This document shows positions 1 through 7,036 of a stretch of DNA of 64,000 bases, piece by piece; the stretch's first letter is position 1, and every line of letters begins with the position of its first letter. Under the pieces are notes generated by a model that saw nothing but the letters and a program-made list of their open reading frames with translations, searched no databases and was not told where the DNA came from. The DNA comes from Hoeflea sp. Its GTDB lineage: Bacteria > Pseudomonadota > Alphaproteobacteria > Rhizobiales > Rhizobiaceae. The DNA is taken from assembly GCA_019084245.1 (NCBI GenBank), contig JAHRFE010000028.1, positions 372,001-436,000 of the forward strand, given 5' to 3'. The position numbers were made by a program, and so were the translations under genes.

Positions 1-111
1 TGGCACGAGATCCCGGCAGGCAGTTTCGTCACGCTGAAGGACGGCGGGATATCGTCTGCGCGGTTTAATCCGGTGCAGGTGGAGCGGGTGGAGATTGCCG
101 AGGTGGCGTGA
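1..111 (+). CDS. 3' end of an unidentified protein gene
   Basis: An open frame runs in from the window edge and ends at TGA 109-111, giving the last 36 residues of a protein (ending VEIAEVA). Codon use is GC-rich like the chromosome and unlike the AT-richer gene that follows. I do not recognise the family from this fragment. In many rhizobia dut lies next to coaBC, but this tail does not resemble the glycine-rich C terminus of dUTPase. About 110 bases without a gene separate it from the next gene. Confidence 0.5.
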   Translation, partial: WHEIPAGSFVTLKDGGISSARFNPVQVERVEIAEVA

Positions 112-220
112 GGGAAAGGAAAGGTATTGCCACAGCAGATTAAATCTGACTTGACCACAGGTATAAGAAAGGTAATGAACTCAAGAAGTTTTTGATTCAC
201 CGTCTGCTTATGGAGTGAGC

Positions 221-802
221 GTGAACTATATTGAATATCTGAAATTTTCAGCACAATCGATACTCCAATCTACATATGTTTATGATCATGCGCGATCTGC
301 GGAGCGATTGACAGACCATCTTCCCATAAACAAAGAGGTTGGTCCGTATCTTGCGTCTCATGACGCAGACCTAACAGCCCTTTCCGCCTGCTATCTTTTT
401 ATAAGCATTGAAATGCAGGCTGCGTTCAACGTTAGCAAGACAGGGAGATACGATCAGTCTCCCGCAGCCCCAAATGGACGTATTCCGCTTGAATTAGATT
501 TACTGCCGACGCTGGAGGGATCAAGAGTAACACCTTACGTGGCTAAAACTGCAATCGTCGAACAGTTTGAATTGTTGAAGAAATACCTAATTTACGTCAA
601 TGCGCCGTATAATGTGAAGATGTTGGAAAAGTCGCGCGAAATACTCGACGTGGATATTTTCGACAAAATGGAACGGTTGATTTTGCGCCGTAACGAATTG
701 ACCCACGAGATAGATGCTCCAATGGCCTCTATGAAGAATGCGGTCGAATATTTTTACTCGTGCCGCTGGCTAGCGACGTTTTTTCACGAAAATTCTCCAT
801 AA
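221..802 (+). CDS. HEPN-like hypothetical protein
   Basis: A 193-residue, largely helical, soluble protein. Around residues 157-162 it carries RNELTH, which fits the RNxxxH (RX4-6H) signature of HEPN domains, many of which are metal-independent RNases or partners in toxin-antitoxin and defence modules. I chose GTG 221 because GGAG at 212-215 lies five bases upstream; an in-frame GTG at 215 overlaps that site. The gene is clearly AT-richer than its neighbours and sits alone between a housekeeping fragment and coaBC, with no MNT nucleotidyltransferase partner beside it, which suggests horizontal acquisition. The HEPN call rests on one motif plus helical character and is tentative; catalytic activity is not shown. 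Confidence 0.6.
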   Translation: MNYIEYLKFSAQSILQSTYVYDHARSAERLTDHLPINKEVGPYLASHDADLTALSACYLFISIEMQAAFNVSKTGRYDQSPAAPNGRIPLELDLLPTLEGSRVTPYVAKTAIVEQFELLKKYLIYVNAPYNVKMLEKSREILDVDIFDKMERLILRRNELTHEIDAPMASMKNAVEYFYSCRWLATFFHENSP

Positions 803-832
803 ATTAGTTTCGACCTAGGTTCTTACAATTCA

Positions 833-2323
833 TTAACGGTTCTTTAGAACCAAACGCTCCGCAATCCTCGCCGCCAGCCTTTCAGCGACCTCATCCTTGC
901 TCAGATCCGGCCACTCCTCGACACCCTCCTTCGAGACGATGCGGACGCGGTTGCGGTCGCCGCCCATGATGCCGGTGGCGTGGGAGACGTCGTTGGCGAC
1001 GATGAAATCGGCGCCCTTGCGGGCGAGCTTGGCCTGCGCGTTGGAGACGACATCGGCGGTTTCGGCGGCGAAGCCCACGACCAGCTTCGGGCGGCTTGCG
1101 TGATGGCCGATGGTTCTGAGGATGTCGGGGTTTTCGGTGAGTTCGAGCGGCGCGGGGCCCTCGCCCTCCTTCTTCTTGATCTTGTTGCCGGCGGCGGTGG
1201 CCACGCGCCAGTCGGCGACGGCGGCGACGAAGACCGCGATGTCGGCGGGCAGCGCCGATGTCACGGCGTCGAGCATGTCGGCGGCGCTTTCGACCCGGAC
1301 GACATCGACGCCGACCGGATCGGGGATGGTCACCGGGCCAGAGACCAGTGTCACCTCGGCGCCGAGCCTGGCGAGAGCGCCAGCGATGGCGTGGCCCTGC
1401 TTGCCGGACGAGCGGTTGGCGATGTAGCGCACCGGGTCGATCGGCTCGTGGGTCGGGCCGGAGGTGACGATGGCGGTCTTGCCGGCGAGCGGCTTTGGCA
1501 CATTGTCGAGCAGCGCTTCGATGCTGGCGACGATCTCCAGCGGCTCGGCCATGCGGCCCTCGCCGGCTTCTCCGGTTTCGGCCATTTCGCCCCGCATCGG
1601 GCCGATCAAGCGGATGCCGTCCTTGCGCAGCGTTTCGATGTTGCGGCGGGTGGCGGGATGGGACCACATGGCGGGGTTCATGGCAGGCGCGACCAGGACG
1701 GGCCTGTTGGTGGCAAGCAGCACGGTGGAGGCGAGATCGTTCGCGAGACCATGGGCCAGTTTCGCCATCAAGTCGGCGGTGGCGGGCGCCACGCAGACCA
1801 GATCGCAGTCGCGCGCGAGGCGAATGTGGCCGACATCCTGCTCGTCCTCACGGGAAAACAGGTCGGTGTAGACGTGATCATGGGCCAGTGCACCGACGGC
1901 GAGCGGCGTGACAAATTGCTGCGCGGCCGCAGTCATCACTGGCCGCACGGAAGCGCCGCGCTCGCGCAGGCGGCGGATCAGGTCGAGGGATTTGTAAGCC
2001 GCGATGCCGCCCGAGATGATCAAGAGGATGCGTTTGCCGGCGAGTGTCTTTCCGACTGTGGGCAGAGGCGAAACCGCCATGTCTCCACGCGGCGGCAGAT
2101 CAAGCTCGATGCCGCCAAGCGGTTCGACTGAGGCACGGACGCGCTTGTAGAGCGAACCTCTGGTCGCATCTTCTCCGTCGTCTTCATCCGGTTCCGCGCT
2201 GCCTTCGAGTTCGGTCAGGATGACCCGCATCTCCTCTTCCATGGAGCGTCCATTTTTCGCGGCACGCTCGCGGAGCCGCTGCTTGGTGGTTTCATCAAGA
2301 TTTCGGATTGTCAGGCTTGCCAT
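833..2323 (-). CDS. coaBC: CoaBC with an N-terminal FitA-like antitoxin domain
   Basis: Bifunctional phosphopantothenoylcysteine decarboxylase / phosphopantothenate-cysteine ligase of cytosolic coenzyme A synthesis, here 496 residues against about 400 usually. Residues 1-45 are a ribbon-helix-helix domain (SLTIRNLDE strand, then RERAAKNGRSMEEE), and residues 57-80 match the tail of FitA-type antitoxins (YKRV...PPRG). The CoaC part follows (about 93-275): SGGIAAYKS, active-site His166 in VGHIRLA, and PAMNPAMW with Asn216. CoaB follows from about 280 (TSGPTHEPIDPVRYI, KIKKK). In the flap that in E. coli contains ACGD, this protein reads AETGE, so that Cys is absent. ATG 2323 opens the fused frame; an internal ATG at 2080 would give a plain CoaBC, but its GGAG is only two bases away. 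A perfect palindrome lies 21-39 bases upstream. Confidence 0.93.
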   Translation of the reverse strand: MASLTIRNLDETTKQRLRERAAKNGRSMEEEMRVILTELEGSAEPDEDDGEDATRGSLYKRVRASVEPLGGIELDLPPRGDMAVSPLPTVGKTLAGKRILLIISGGIAAYKSLDLIRRLRERGASVRPVMTAAAQQFVTPLAVGALAHDHVYTDLFSREDEQDVGHIRLARDCDLVCVAPATADLMAKLAHGLANDLASTVLLATNRPVLVAPAMNPAMWSHPATRRNIETLRKDGIRLIGPMRGEMAETGEAGEGRMAEPLEIVASIEALLDNVPKPLAGKTAIVTSGPTHEPIDPVRYIANRSSGKQGHAIAGALARLGAEVTLVSGPVTIPDPVGVDVVRVESAADMLDAVTSALPADIAVFVAAVADWRVATAAGNKIKKKEGEGPAPLELTENPDILRTIGHHASRPKLVVGFAAETADVVSNAQAKLARKGADFIVANDVSHATGIMGGDRNRVRIVSKEGVEEWPDLSKDEVAERLAARIAERLVLKNR

Positions 2324-2343
2324 GGGCTACTCGCAGAGACAGA

Positions 2344-2362
2344 ATGATTTCATTGAAATCAT
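2344..2362. promoter_or_regulatory. Perfect 19-bp palindrome, candidate operator of fused coaBC
   Basis: ATGATTTCA-T-TGAAATCAT has nine-base arms without mismatch and a one-base centre. It lies between the predicted -10 and the coaBC start codon. Ribbon-helix-helix antitoxins are known to bind inverted repeats in their own promoters, and the product of this gene carries such a domain, so autoregulation is a reasonable inference. The half-site TGATTTCA agrees at six of eight positions with TGACTGCA upstream of the orphan paralogue at 2867-3148. Confidence 0.5.
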
Positions 2363-2389
2363 ATTTATGGTGATCTGCAGTCTATGCAA
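2362..2389 (-). promoter_or_regulatory. Predicted promoter of the fused coaBC
   Basis: On the minus strand TTGCAT (2384-2389) and TAAATA (2362-2367) are 16 bases apart, a plausible sigma70-type -35/-10 pair facing coaBC. The -10 abuts the 19-bp palindrome, which would place the transcription start inside it. Inferred from sequence only. Confidence 0.4.
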
Positions 2390-2472
2390 TCTTTTTATCG
2401 CGTTCAGGCGAGACCCTATGGTTTCGACTGACATCACGGCTACTCCAAGAGAAATAGCAAGTGGATCGAGCA

Positions 2473-2856
2473 ATGGGAAAATATGGAAAAGCCGCGATCA
2501 GCGCCGTGCATCTTCTCGCAAAGAATGATTCGATGTCTCCACGAATGGCTTGGGCGACCGCTGTCCAGGATATTTTTCCAAGCAGTGAATCTTCGCAATC
2601 GAAAGGATGCCCCCGGGACGCTTTCCTCGCGCTCTGCGGACTCGGTGTGGTTCGAAACATTACAGTCGGAACCTACACTCGCTCGATCAAAAACAGAGCT
2701 TACGTGGAGCGCGCTTTGGCAGCAATCCGCTCGGATCCATCACTTGCAGATGATGAGAAAGCTTTATGGCTGATAGCCATTGGCGATCAGAGAAAAGTCC
2801 ACAACTCGCAAATGGACGTAGTGTCCACGTTTTTCCTAAATGGGTACATCGAATAG
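2473..2856 (+). CDS. Small conserved hypothetical protein (DUF6979-like)
   Basis: 127 residues, soluble, no signal peptide. The N terminus MGKYGKAAISAVHLL, a central KGCPRDAFLALCGLGVV and a later NRAYVERALAAI resemble, from memory, a small uncharacterised family annotated as DUF6979; no function is known for it. I prefer ATG 2473, which begins with the family-like MGKYG, over the in-frame GTG 2461. It is transcribed divergently from coaBC and convergently with the orphan antitoxin, ending ten bases from that gene. It occupies the place where a FitB/VapC toxin would be expected but has no PIN-domain acidic residues and lies on the opposite strand, so it is not an obvious toxin. Confidence 0.65.
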   Translation: MGKYGKAAISAVHLLAKNDSMSPRMAWATAVQDIFPSSESSQSKGCPRDAFLALCGLGVVRNITVGTYTRSIKNRAYVERALAAIRSDPSLADDEKALWLIAIGDQRKVHNSQMDVVSTFFLNGYIE

Positions 2857-2866
2857 CTCTTCTGCA

Positions 2867-3148
2867 TTATTCGTCGTCCAACCAGTCAAAGACCGGTCTC
2901 TCACCCGCAACCATGGCGCGTGGAGGCGTCTCAAGATCAAAGGCGCCGTATTTTTCGCGCAGCGCCATCACCCTGTCGTAGAAGGTTTCGCCGGAAGGTT
3001 TTGCCATCTCATTTCCGTCAGTCTCGCTGACGGACCGGCGCAACAGCACCCGCGCCTCTTCCTCCATGGACACGCCATGGCGTGCCGCGCGTTCGCGCAG
3101 CGCCTGTTTGACGGAATCGTCGAGATTGCGGATGGTCAGCGTCGCCAT
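2867..3148 (-). CDS. Orphan FitA-like ribbon-helix-helix antitoxin
   Basis: 93 residues. The N terminus is a ribbon-helix-helix DNA-binding domain (TLTIRNLDD strand; RERAARHGVSMEEEAR helices); the C-terminal tail (YDRVMALREKYG, ETPPR, PVFDWLDDE) is the kind that grips a PIN-domain toxin in FitAB/VapBC complexes. ATG 3148 has AGGAGG seven bases upstream. It closely resembles the N terminus of the CoaBC fusion about 0.5 kb away on the same strand, indicating duplication. No FitB/VapC-type toxin gene follows: the next 400 bases hold an opposite-strand gene. It may be a remnant, a stand-alone repressor, or a guard against toxins encoded elsewhere. A dyad 31-65 bases upstream suggests autoregulation. 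Confidence 0.85.
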   Translation of the reverse strand: MATLTIRNLDDSVKQALRERAARHGVSMEEEARVLLRRSVSETDGNEMAKPSGETFYDRVMALREKYGAFDLETPPRAMVAGERPVFDWLDDE

Positions 3149-3178
3149 GGTGCGCCTCCTTGCCGTCGGGTTTGATCG

Positions 3179-3213
3179 TGACTGCAATGTAAGCATTGCA
3201 TGCACTGCAGTCA
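3179..3213. promoter_or_regulatory. Nested inverted repeats upstream of the orphan antitoxin
   Basis: Outer arms TGACTGCA (3179-3186) and TGCAGTCA (3206-3213) are perfect complements 19 bases apart. Inside and overlapping them, TGCAATG (3183-3189) and CATTGCA (3194-3200) form a second perfect dyad with a four-base spacer. Position just upstream of the start codon and the antitoxin family's known autoregulation suggest an operator; this is inference. Confidence 0.5.
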
Positions 3214-3323
3214 AACGCGGCTGCACGCCGGCGCATCTGCCCGGGCGGCGGGGCGCGACGGGGGCTGTCGTCCGAAGCGGGCAGACAACCCGGCACGGGC
3301 CGGGTTGTCCAGGTCCTGTGCGG

Positions 3324-3761
3324 TCAGGCCGCCTTGACGATGTCGACGACTTCTATCTCGAAGACCAGGTCCTGGCCCGCCAGCGGATGGTTGGCGTCGA
3401 CGGTGACCCGCTGGTCGTCCAGCGCGGTGACGACGAGGGCCACCTGCCCGCCATCGGGCGTGCGGGCCTGCAGCTGCATGCCTTCCTGCGGCTCGATTTC
3501 CGGCGGCAAGGCATCACGGGGGATCTGCTGGACCTTGGCGGCGTCATGGGCGCCGTAGGCCTCTTCGGCGGGAACGGTGACGGTCTGCCTGTCGCCGACC
3601 TTCATGCCCTCGACCTCGCGGTCCAGACCGCTGATGATCTGGCCGGCGCCGAGCTGGAACTCGAGCGGCTCGCGTCCCTCGGAACTGTCGAACTTGGTGC
3701 CGTCTGTCAGTTTGCCGGTGTAGTTGATCCGCACGGTGTCGCCGGATTTGGCCTCGCTCAT
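3324..3761 (-). CDS. FKBP-type peptidyl-prolyl cis-trans isomerase (SlyD-like)
   Basis: 145-residue cytosolic isomerase that interconverts cis and trans prolyl bonds in folding proteins. The N-terminal half has the FKBP core (NYTGKLTDGTKFDSS, EFQLGAGQIISGLD, GMKVGDRQTV, EEAYG); a SlyD-type insert-in-flap region follows from about residue 75. It lacks the His/Cys-rich metal-binding tail of E. coli SlyD and ends at EVVDIVKAA. I chose ATG 3761 (MSEAKSGDTV), where homology begins; the frame remains open upstream but has no family resemblance. No signal peptide. It stands alone, with 236 bases to the GNAT gene upstream in which I see no gene. Confidence 0.9.
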   Translation of the reverse strand: MSEAKSGDTVRINYTGKLTDGTKFDSSEGREPLEFQLGAGQIISGLDREVEGMKVGDRQTVTVPAEEAYGAHDAAKVQQIPRDALPPEIEPQEGMQLQARTPDGGQVALVVTALDDQRVTVDANHPLAGQDLVFEIEVVDIVKAA

Positions 3762-3997
3762 ATGTCTATCCAATGCTTGTGTTTGTCCCGGCGCGTCCGT
3801 GGGTGAACGGATGTCGTGCGTGTTGCACCCTGGCAGCCGGGTTTCCTGCCCTGACGGCGCAGATGCTGCCGCCGGCGAATGTTGGACCGGCGCTCGATGT
3901 CCGGTCCAATAGCCTATTTTGCGGGAAACGGGCTTGAATTGCAAATCCGACTGGGCGCGCCGGGCTTAACGGCATGACGGTTCGGGGCCGGCGGCGC

Positions 3998-4438
3998 TCA
4001 CCTGAGCTGCTTGGCATGGGTCGCATCGGTCTCGTCGATCGGGTGGAAGCCCAGGTGCTCGTAGAAGGTCCGCGACGCCGGCGTGGCGCGCAGGCGGATT
4101 CGCGGGAACCAGATCGCGGCCCCATCGAGCGCCTGCGCCACCAGCGCCTTGGCGACGCCCTCATTCCGATGGCCGCGATCGACATAGAGGTGGCGCAGGC
4201 GGCCGACAGTCTCGTCCGTGAACGGATCGCGGCACAGGCCGCAGAAGCCGATCGGACGCTCGTCCTCGAAGGCGCCTATCAGCCGGGCGCCGGGACCGTC
4301 GAAGCGGTTCTCGCCCGACTTCCAGTCCTCCAGCATGCGCTCGACAAAGGGATAGCCGTCCTCCCAGGCCTCGTCGGCCAGGGGATGCATGTCGGTGTCG
4401 TCGAGAGAGATCGGGCGGTAGGAAACCATCCCTACCAT
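3998..4438 (-). CDS. GNAT-family acetyltransferase
   Basis: About 146 residues with a GNAT fold: a central acetyl-CoA-binding segment (LRHLYVDRGHRNEGVAKALVA, the Q/RxxGxG/A-type loop) followed by the C-terminal TPASRTFYEHLGF motif near the end. It would transfer an acetyl group from acetyl-CoA to an unknown amine. ATG 4438 overlaps the ubiB stop (ATGGTAG), so translation is probably coupled; an in-frame ATG at 4429 (MVSYRPISL) is an alternative start. It is the last gene of the ubiE-ubiB group, but nothing in it indicates a link to ubiquinone synthesis. Confidence 0.85.
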   Translation of the reverse strand: MVGMVSYRPISLDDTDMHPLADEAWEDGYPFVERMLEDWKSGENRFDGPGARLIGAFEDERPIGFCGLCRDPFTDETVGRLRHLYVDRGHRNEGVAKALVAQALDGAAIWFPRIRLRATPASRTFYEHLGFHPIDETDATHAKQLR

Positions 4439-6015
4439 ATGGGGTGGATGGCCAGCGCTATCCAGACCACGGCGGCAGCTATAATCCACAAGGCCACCCG
4501 GCCCGAGCGGGTGTGGCGGGCTTCGGCCTTGCCGATGGCCTCGGAGGTGGCCTCGTCAAAGCGCAGGCCGTGCTCGGCCATGTCGCCGAGTTCCGTGGCG
4601 AAGCGCTCGGTGCGCTCGGCGAGATCGGGCAGGCGCTCGGCCAGCCGCATCGCCGCGATGGCGCCGGCCTTGAGGTCGCCGGCGATGCGCTTGGGGCCGA
4701 GATTGTCGCGGATCCAGCTGCCGACCACCGGTTCGGCCGCCTTCCACATGTTGAACTTCGGATTGAGCGTGCGGGCCACGCCCTCGACCACGACCATGGT
4801 CTTCTGCAGCATGACCAGTTCCGGCCGCGTCTGCATATCGAACAGTTCGGTGACCTCGAACAGGAGCGTCAACAGTTTTGCCATGGAGATGGTCTCGGCC
4901 GGCTGGCCGTGGATCGGCTCGCCGATGGCGCGGATGGCCTGGGCGAAGCTCGCCGGATCATGCCGCGCCGGCACGTAACCCGCTTCGAAATGCACATCGG
5001 CGACGCGGCGATAGTCGCGGGTGATGAAGCCATAGAGGATCTCGGCGAGGAAACGGCGTTCGGTCTTTCCCATGCGGCCGACAATGCCCATGTCGACGGC
5101 GACCACCATGCCGGCCGGGTCGACGAAGAGATTGCCCTGGTGCATGTCGGCATGGAAGAAGCCGTCGCGCAGGGTGTGGCGCAGGAACGACTGGATCAGC
5201 ATGTCGGCAAGCAGATCGAGATCATGGCCGGCGGCGCGCAGGCCATCGACATCGCTCATCTTGACGCCGTCGATCCATTCCATGGTGACGACGTCGCGGC
5301 CGGTGCGCTCCCAGTCGACCTTGGGCACCCGGAAGCCCGGATCGTCGCGGGTGTTCTCGGCCATTTCCGACAGGGCCGCAGCCTCGAGCCGGAGGTCCAT
5401 TTCCAGCCGCGTGGTCTGCTCAAGCGTCTTGGTGATTTCGACCGGGCGGAGGCGGCGCGAGGCGGGAATGAACCGCTCCTGCAGTTCCGAGATCAGATAG
5501 AAGACTTCGAGATCCTGCTTGAAGCGCTGGCGCACACCGGGACGGATGACCTTGACAGCGACCTTGCGCGGCCCGTTTTCATCGGTGATTTCGGCCGGAT
5601 GCACCTGGGCGATGGAGGCCGCGGCGACGGGGGGATCGAAGCGGGAAAAGAGATCCGAAATCGGGCGCCCTATCGAAGCTTCGATCTCCGCGCGCGCCAA
5701 GGCCTCGGGGAATGTCGCCATCCGGTCCTGCAGGCCTGACAGATCCCTGGCGATATCGACGCCCACCACATCGGGGCGGGTGGCGAGAAACTGGCCGAGC
5801 TTGACCCAGGAGGGGCCGAGCCGGTCAACCGCGCGGGCGAGCCTGTCGGTGCGTTCGACGTGCTTGGCACCGCGCTTTGCGATCAGCCCGGCGAACCGGT
5901 GGGCGTAAAGAAGCGGACCGGACAGTTCGTCGGCGGGCAGCGATGCGACCACACCCTCGCGCACAAGGATGAAGCCCGCCCGCACCAGGCGCAGATAGGA
6001 GGCGAGACTTGCCAT
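4432..6015 (-). CDS. ubiB: UbiB, ubiquinone biosynthesis ABC1/ADCK-type ATPase
   Basis: 527 residues, the usual UbiB length. UbiB is an atypical kinase-like ATPase associated with the membrane complex that makes ubiquinone. Visible marks are the KxGQ-type segment WVKLGQFLATRPD near residues 70-82, SIAQVHPA, the VAVKVIRPG lysine strand, the HADMHQGNLFVD catalytic loop and VDMGIVG for metal binding. The last 30 residues are a hydrophobic helix (ALWIIAAAVVWIALAI), the expected C-terminal membrane anchor. It starts five bases after the ubiE stop and overlaps the GNAT gene downstream, so the three form one transcription unit. Confidence 0.95.
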   Translation of the reverse strand: MASLASYLRLVRAGFILVREGVVASLPADELSGPLLYAHRFAGLIAKRGAKHVERTDRLARAVDRLGPSWVKLGQFLATRPDVVGVDIARDLSGLQDRMATFPEALARAEIEASIGRPISDLFSRFDPPVAAASIAQVHPAEITDENGPRKVAVKVIRPGVRQRFKQDLEVFYLISELQERFIPASRRLRPVEITKTLEQTTRLEMDLRLEAAALSEMAENTRDDPGFRVPKVDWERTGRDVVTMEWIDGVKMSDVDGLRAAGHDLDLLADMLIQSFLRHTLRDGFFHADMHQGNLFVDPAGMVVAVDMGIVGRMGKTERRFLAEILYGFITRDYRRVADVHFEAGYVPARHDPASFAQAIRAIGEPIHGQPAETISMAKLLTLLFEVTELFDMQTRPELVMLQKTMVVVEGVARTLNPKFNMWKAAEPVVGSWIRDNLGPKRIAGDLKAGAIAAMRLAERLPDLAERTERFATELGDMAEHGLRFDEATSEAIGKAEARHTRSGRVALWIIAAAVVWIALAIHPIW

Positions 6016-6020
6016 GCTGC

Positions 6021-6797
6021 TCAGATCTTCCAGGCCGAATGCAGCGCCGCGATGCCGCCGGTGTAATTGGTGTAGCTGACGCGCGAGAACCCGGCACGCC
6101 CTATCATCGCCGCGAAATCGCGCTGGCGCGGGAACTTGCGGATCGATTCGACCAAGTACTGATAGGGTTCGGCCTCGCCGGCGATGGCCTTGCCCATGGC
6201 GGGAATGCCGTTGAACGACCAGGCGTCATAGACCTTGTCAAGGAGCGGCATCTCGACCTCGGAGAATTCGAGGCACAGAAACCGGCCGCCGCGACGGAGC
6301 ACGCGAAAGGCTTCGCTGAGCGCCTTGTCGATGTCGGGCACGTTGCGAATGCCGAAGGCGATGGTGTAGGCGTCGAATGTGTTGTCGTCGAAGGGCAGTT
6401 CTTCGGCATTGGCTTCGACGAAATCGAGGTTTTCCGTGTAGCCCTTCTTTGCGGCGCGTTCGGCGCCGACTCCCAGCATCGAGCCGTTGATGTCGAGCAC
6501 CGTACCGGTGGCCTGTCGGTCGGAGGCGGCGACAATGCGAAAGGCGATGTCGCCGGTGCCGCCGGCCACGTCGAGAAAGCGGAATCCGGGGCGGCGGGGC
6601 GGATTGAGGCTTGCAACCAGCGCATCCTTCCAGACCCTGTGCATGCCCGCCGACATGACGTCGTTCATGATGTCATAGCGCTTGGCGACCTTGTGAAACA
6701 CGTCATTGACCAGGACCTGCTTCTCGCCATCGCCCACGGTGCGAAAGCCGTAGCTGGTCTGCATTCCGCCATCGGTGGATACGCGCTGTTGTGACAT
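6021..6797 (-). CDS. ubiE: UbiE, demethylmenaquinone/2-polyprenyl benzoquinol C-methyltransferase
   Basis: 258 residues. UbiE uses S-adenosylmethionine to C-methylate the quinone ring in ubiquinone (and menaquinone) synthesis. The SAM-binding motif is [26 protein letters not shown] and LCLEFSEVE are typical UbiE post-I motifs, and the C terminus ([12 protein letters not shown]) is family-like. I chose ATG 6797 (MSQQRVST), which has AGGA seven bases upstream and gives the normal length. It leads the ubiE-ubiB-GNAT group and is divergent from mutM; 239 bases separate the two start codons. Confidence 0.96.
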   Translation of the reverse strand: MSQQRVSTDGGMQTSYGFRTVGDGEKQVLVNDVFHKVAKRYDIMNDVMSAGMHRVWKDALVASLNPPRRPGFRFLDVAGGTGDIAFRIVAASDRQATGTVLDINGSMLGVGAERAAKKGYTENLDFVEANAEELPFDDNTFDAYTIAFGIRNVPDIDKALSEAFRVLRRGGRFLCLEFSEVEMPLLDKVYDAWSFNGIPAMGKAIAGEAEPYQYLVESIRKFPRQRDFAAMIGRAGFSRVSYTNYTGGIAALHSAWKI

Positions 6798-7036
6798 CTT
6801 GTGTTCCTGCATTTCATCCAGACGATTGACAGCCCCGGCCGCCCGCCAATCCAGGGTCCCAGTCCGGGGCCTGGCATGTTCGGCCTTGACCATAGCGGAT
6901 CGGGCCGCTCCGCGCTATCTAGGCGAAACCAACAAGCCTGCGGCATAGCGCACCGCCTTATAGGCCAGGCTTTGAGATATTGCCACCGGCATCCCTTCAG
7001 CGCACAGGCGCCAGGGCAGACAGCCAGGAGACCGCA

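Noticed and set aside
838..851. GGTTCT-TT-AGAACC palindrome at the coaBC 3' end as a terminator
   Set aside because: The stem is only six base pairs, overlaps the last coaBC codons and has no T-run.
833..2080. Plain CoaBC starting at ATG 2080
   Set aside because: GGAG is only two bases from this ATG, and the upstream in-frame sequence is clearly homologous to an antitoxin, so the longer protein is preferred; a secondary internal start remains possible.
2460..2866. FitB/VapC toxin downstream of the orphan antitoxin
   Set aside because: No minus-strand frame with PIN-domain acidic motifs or a MIVLDTN-type start is present; the space holds a plus-strand gene.
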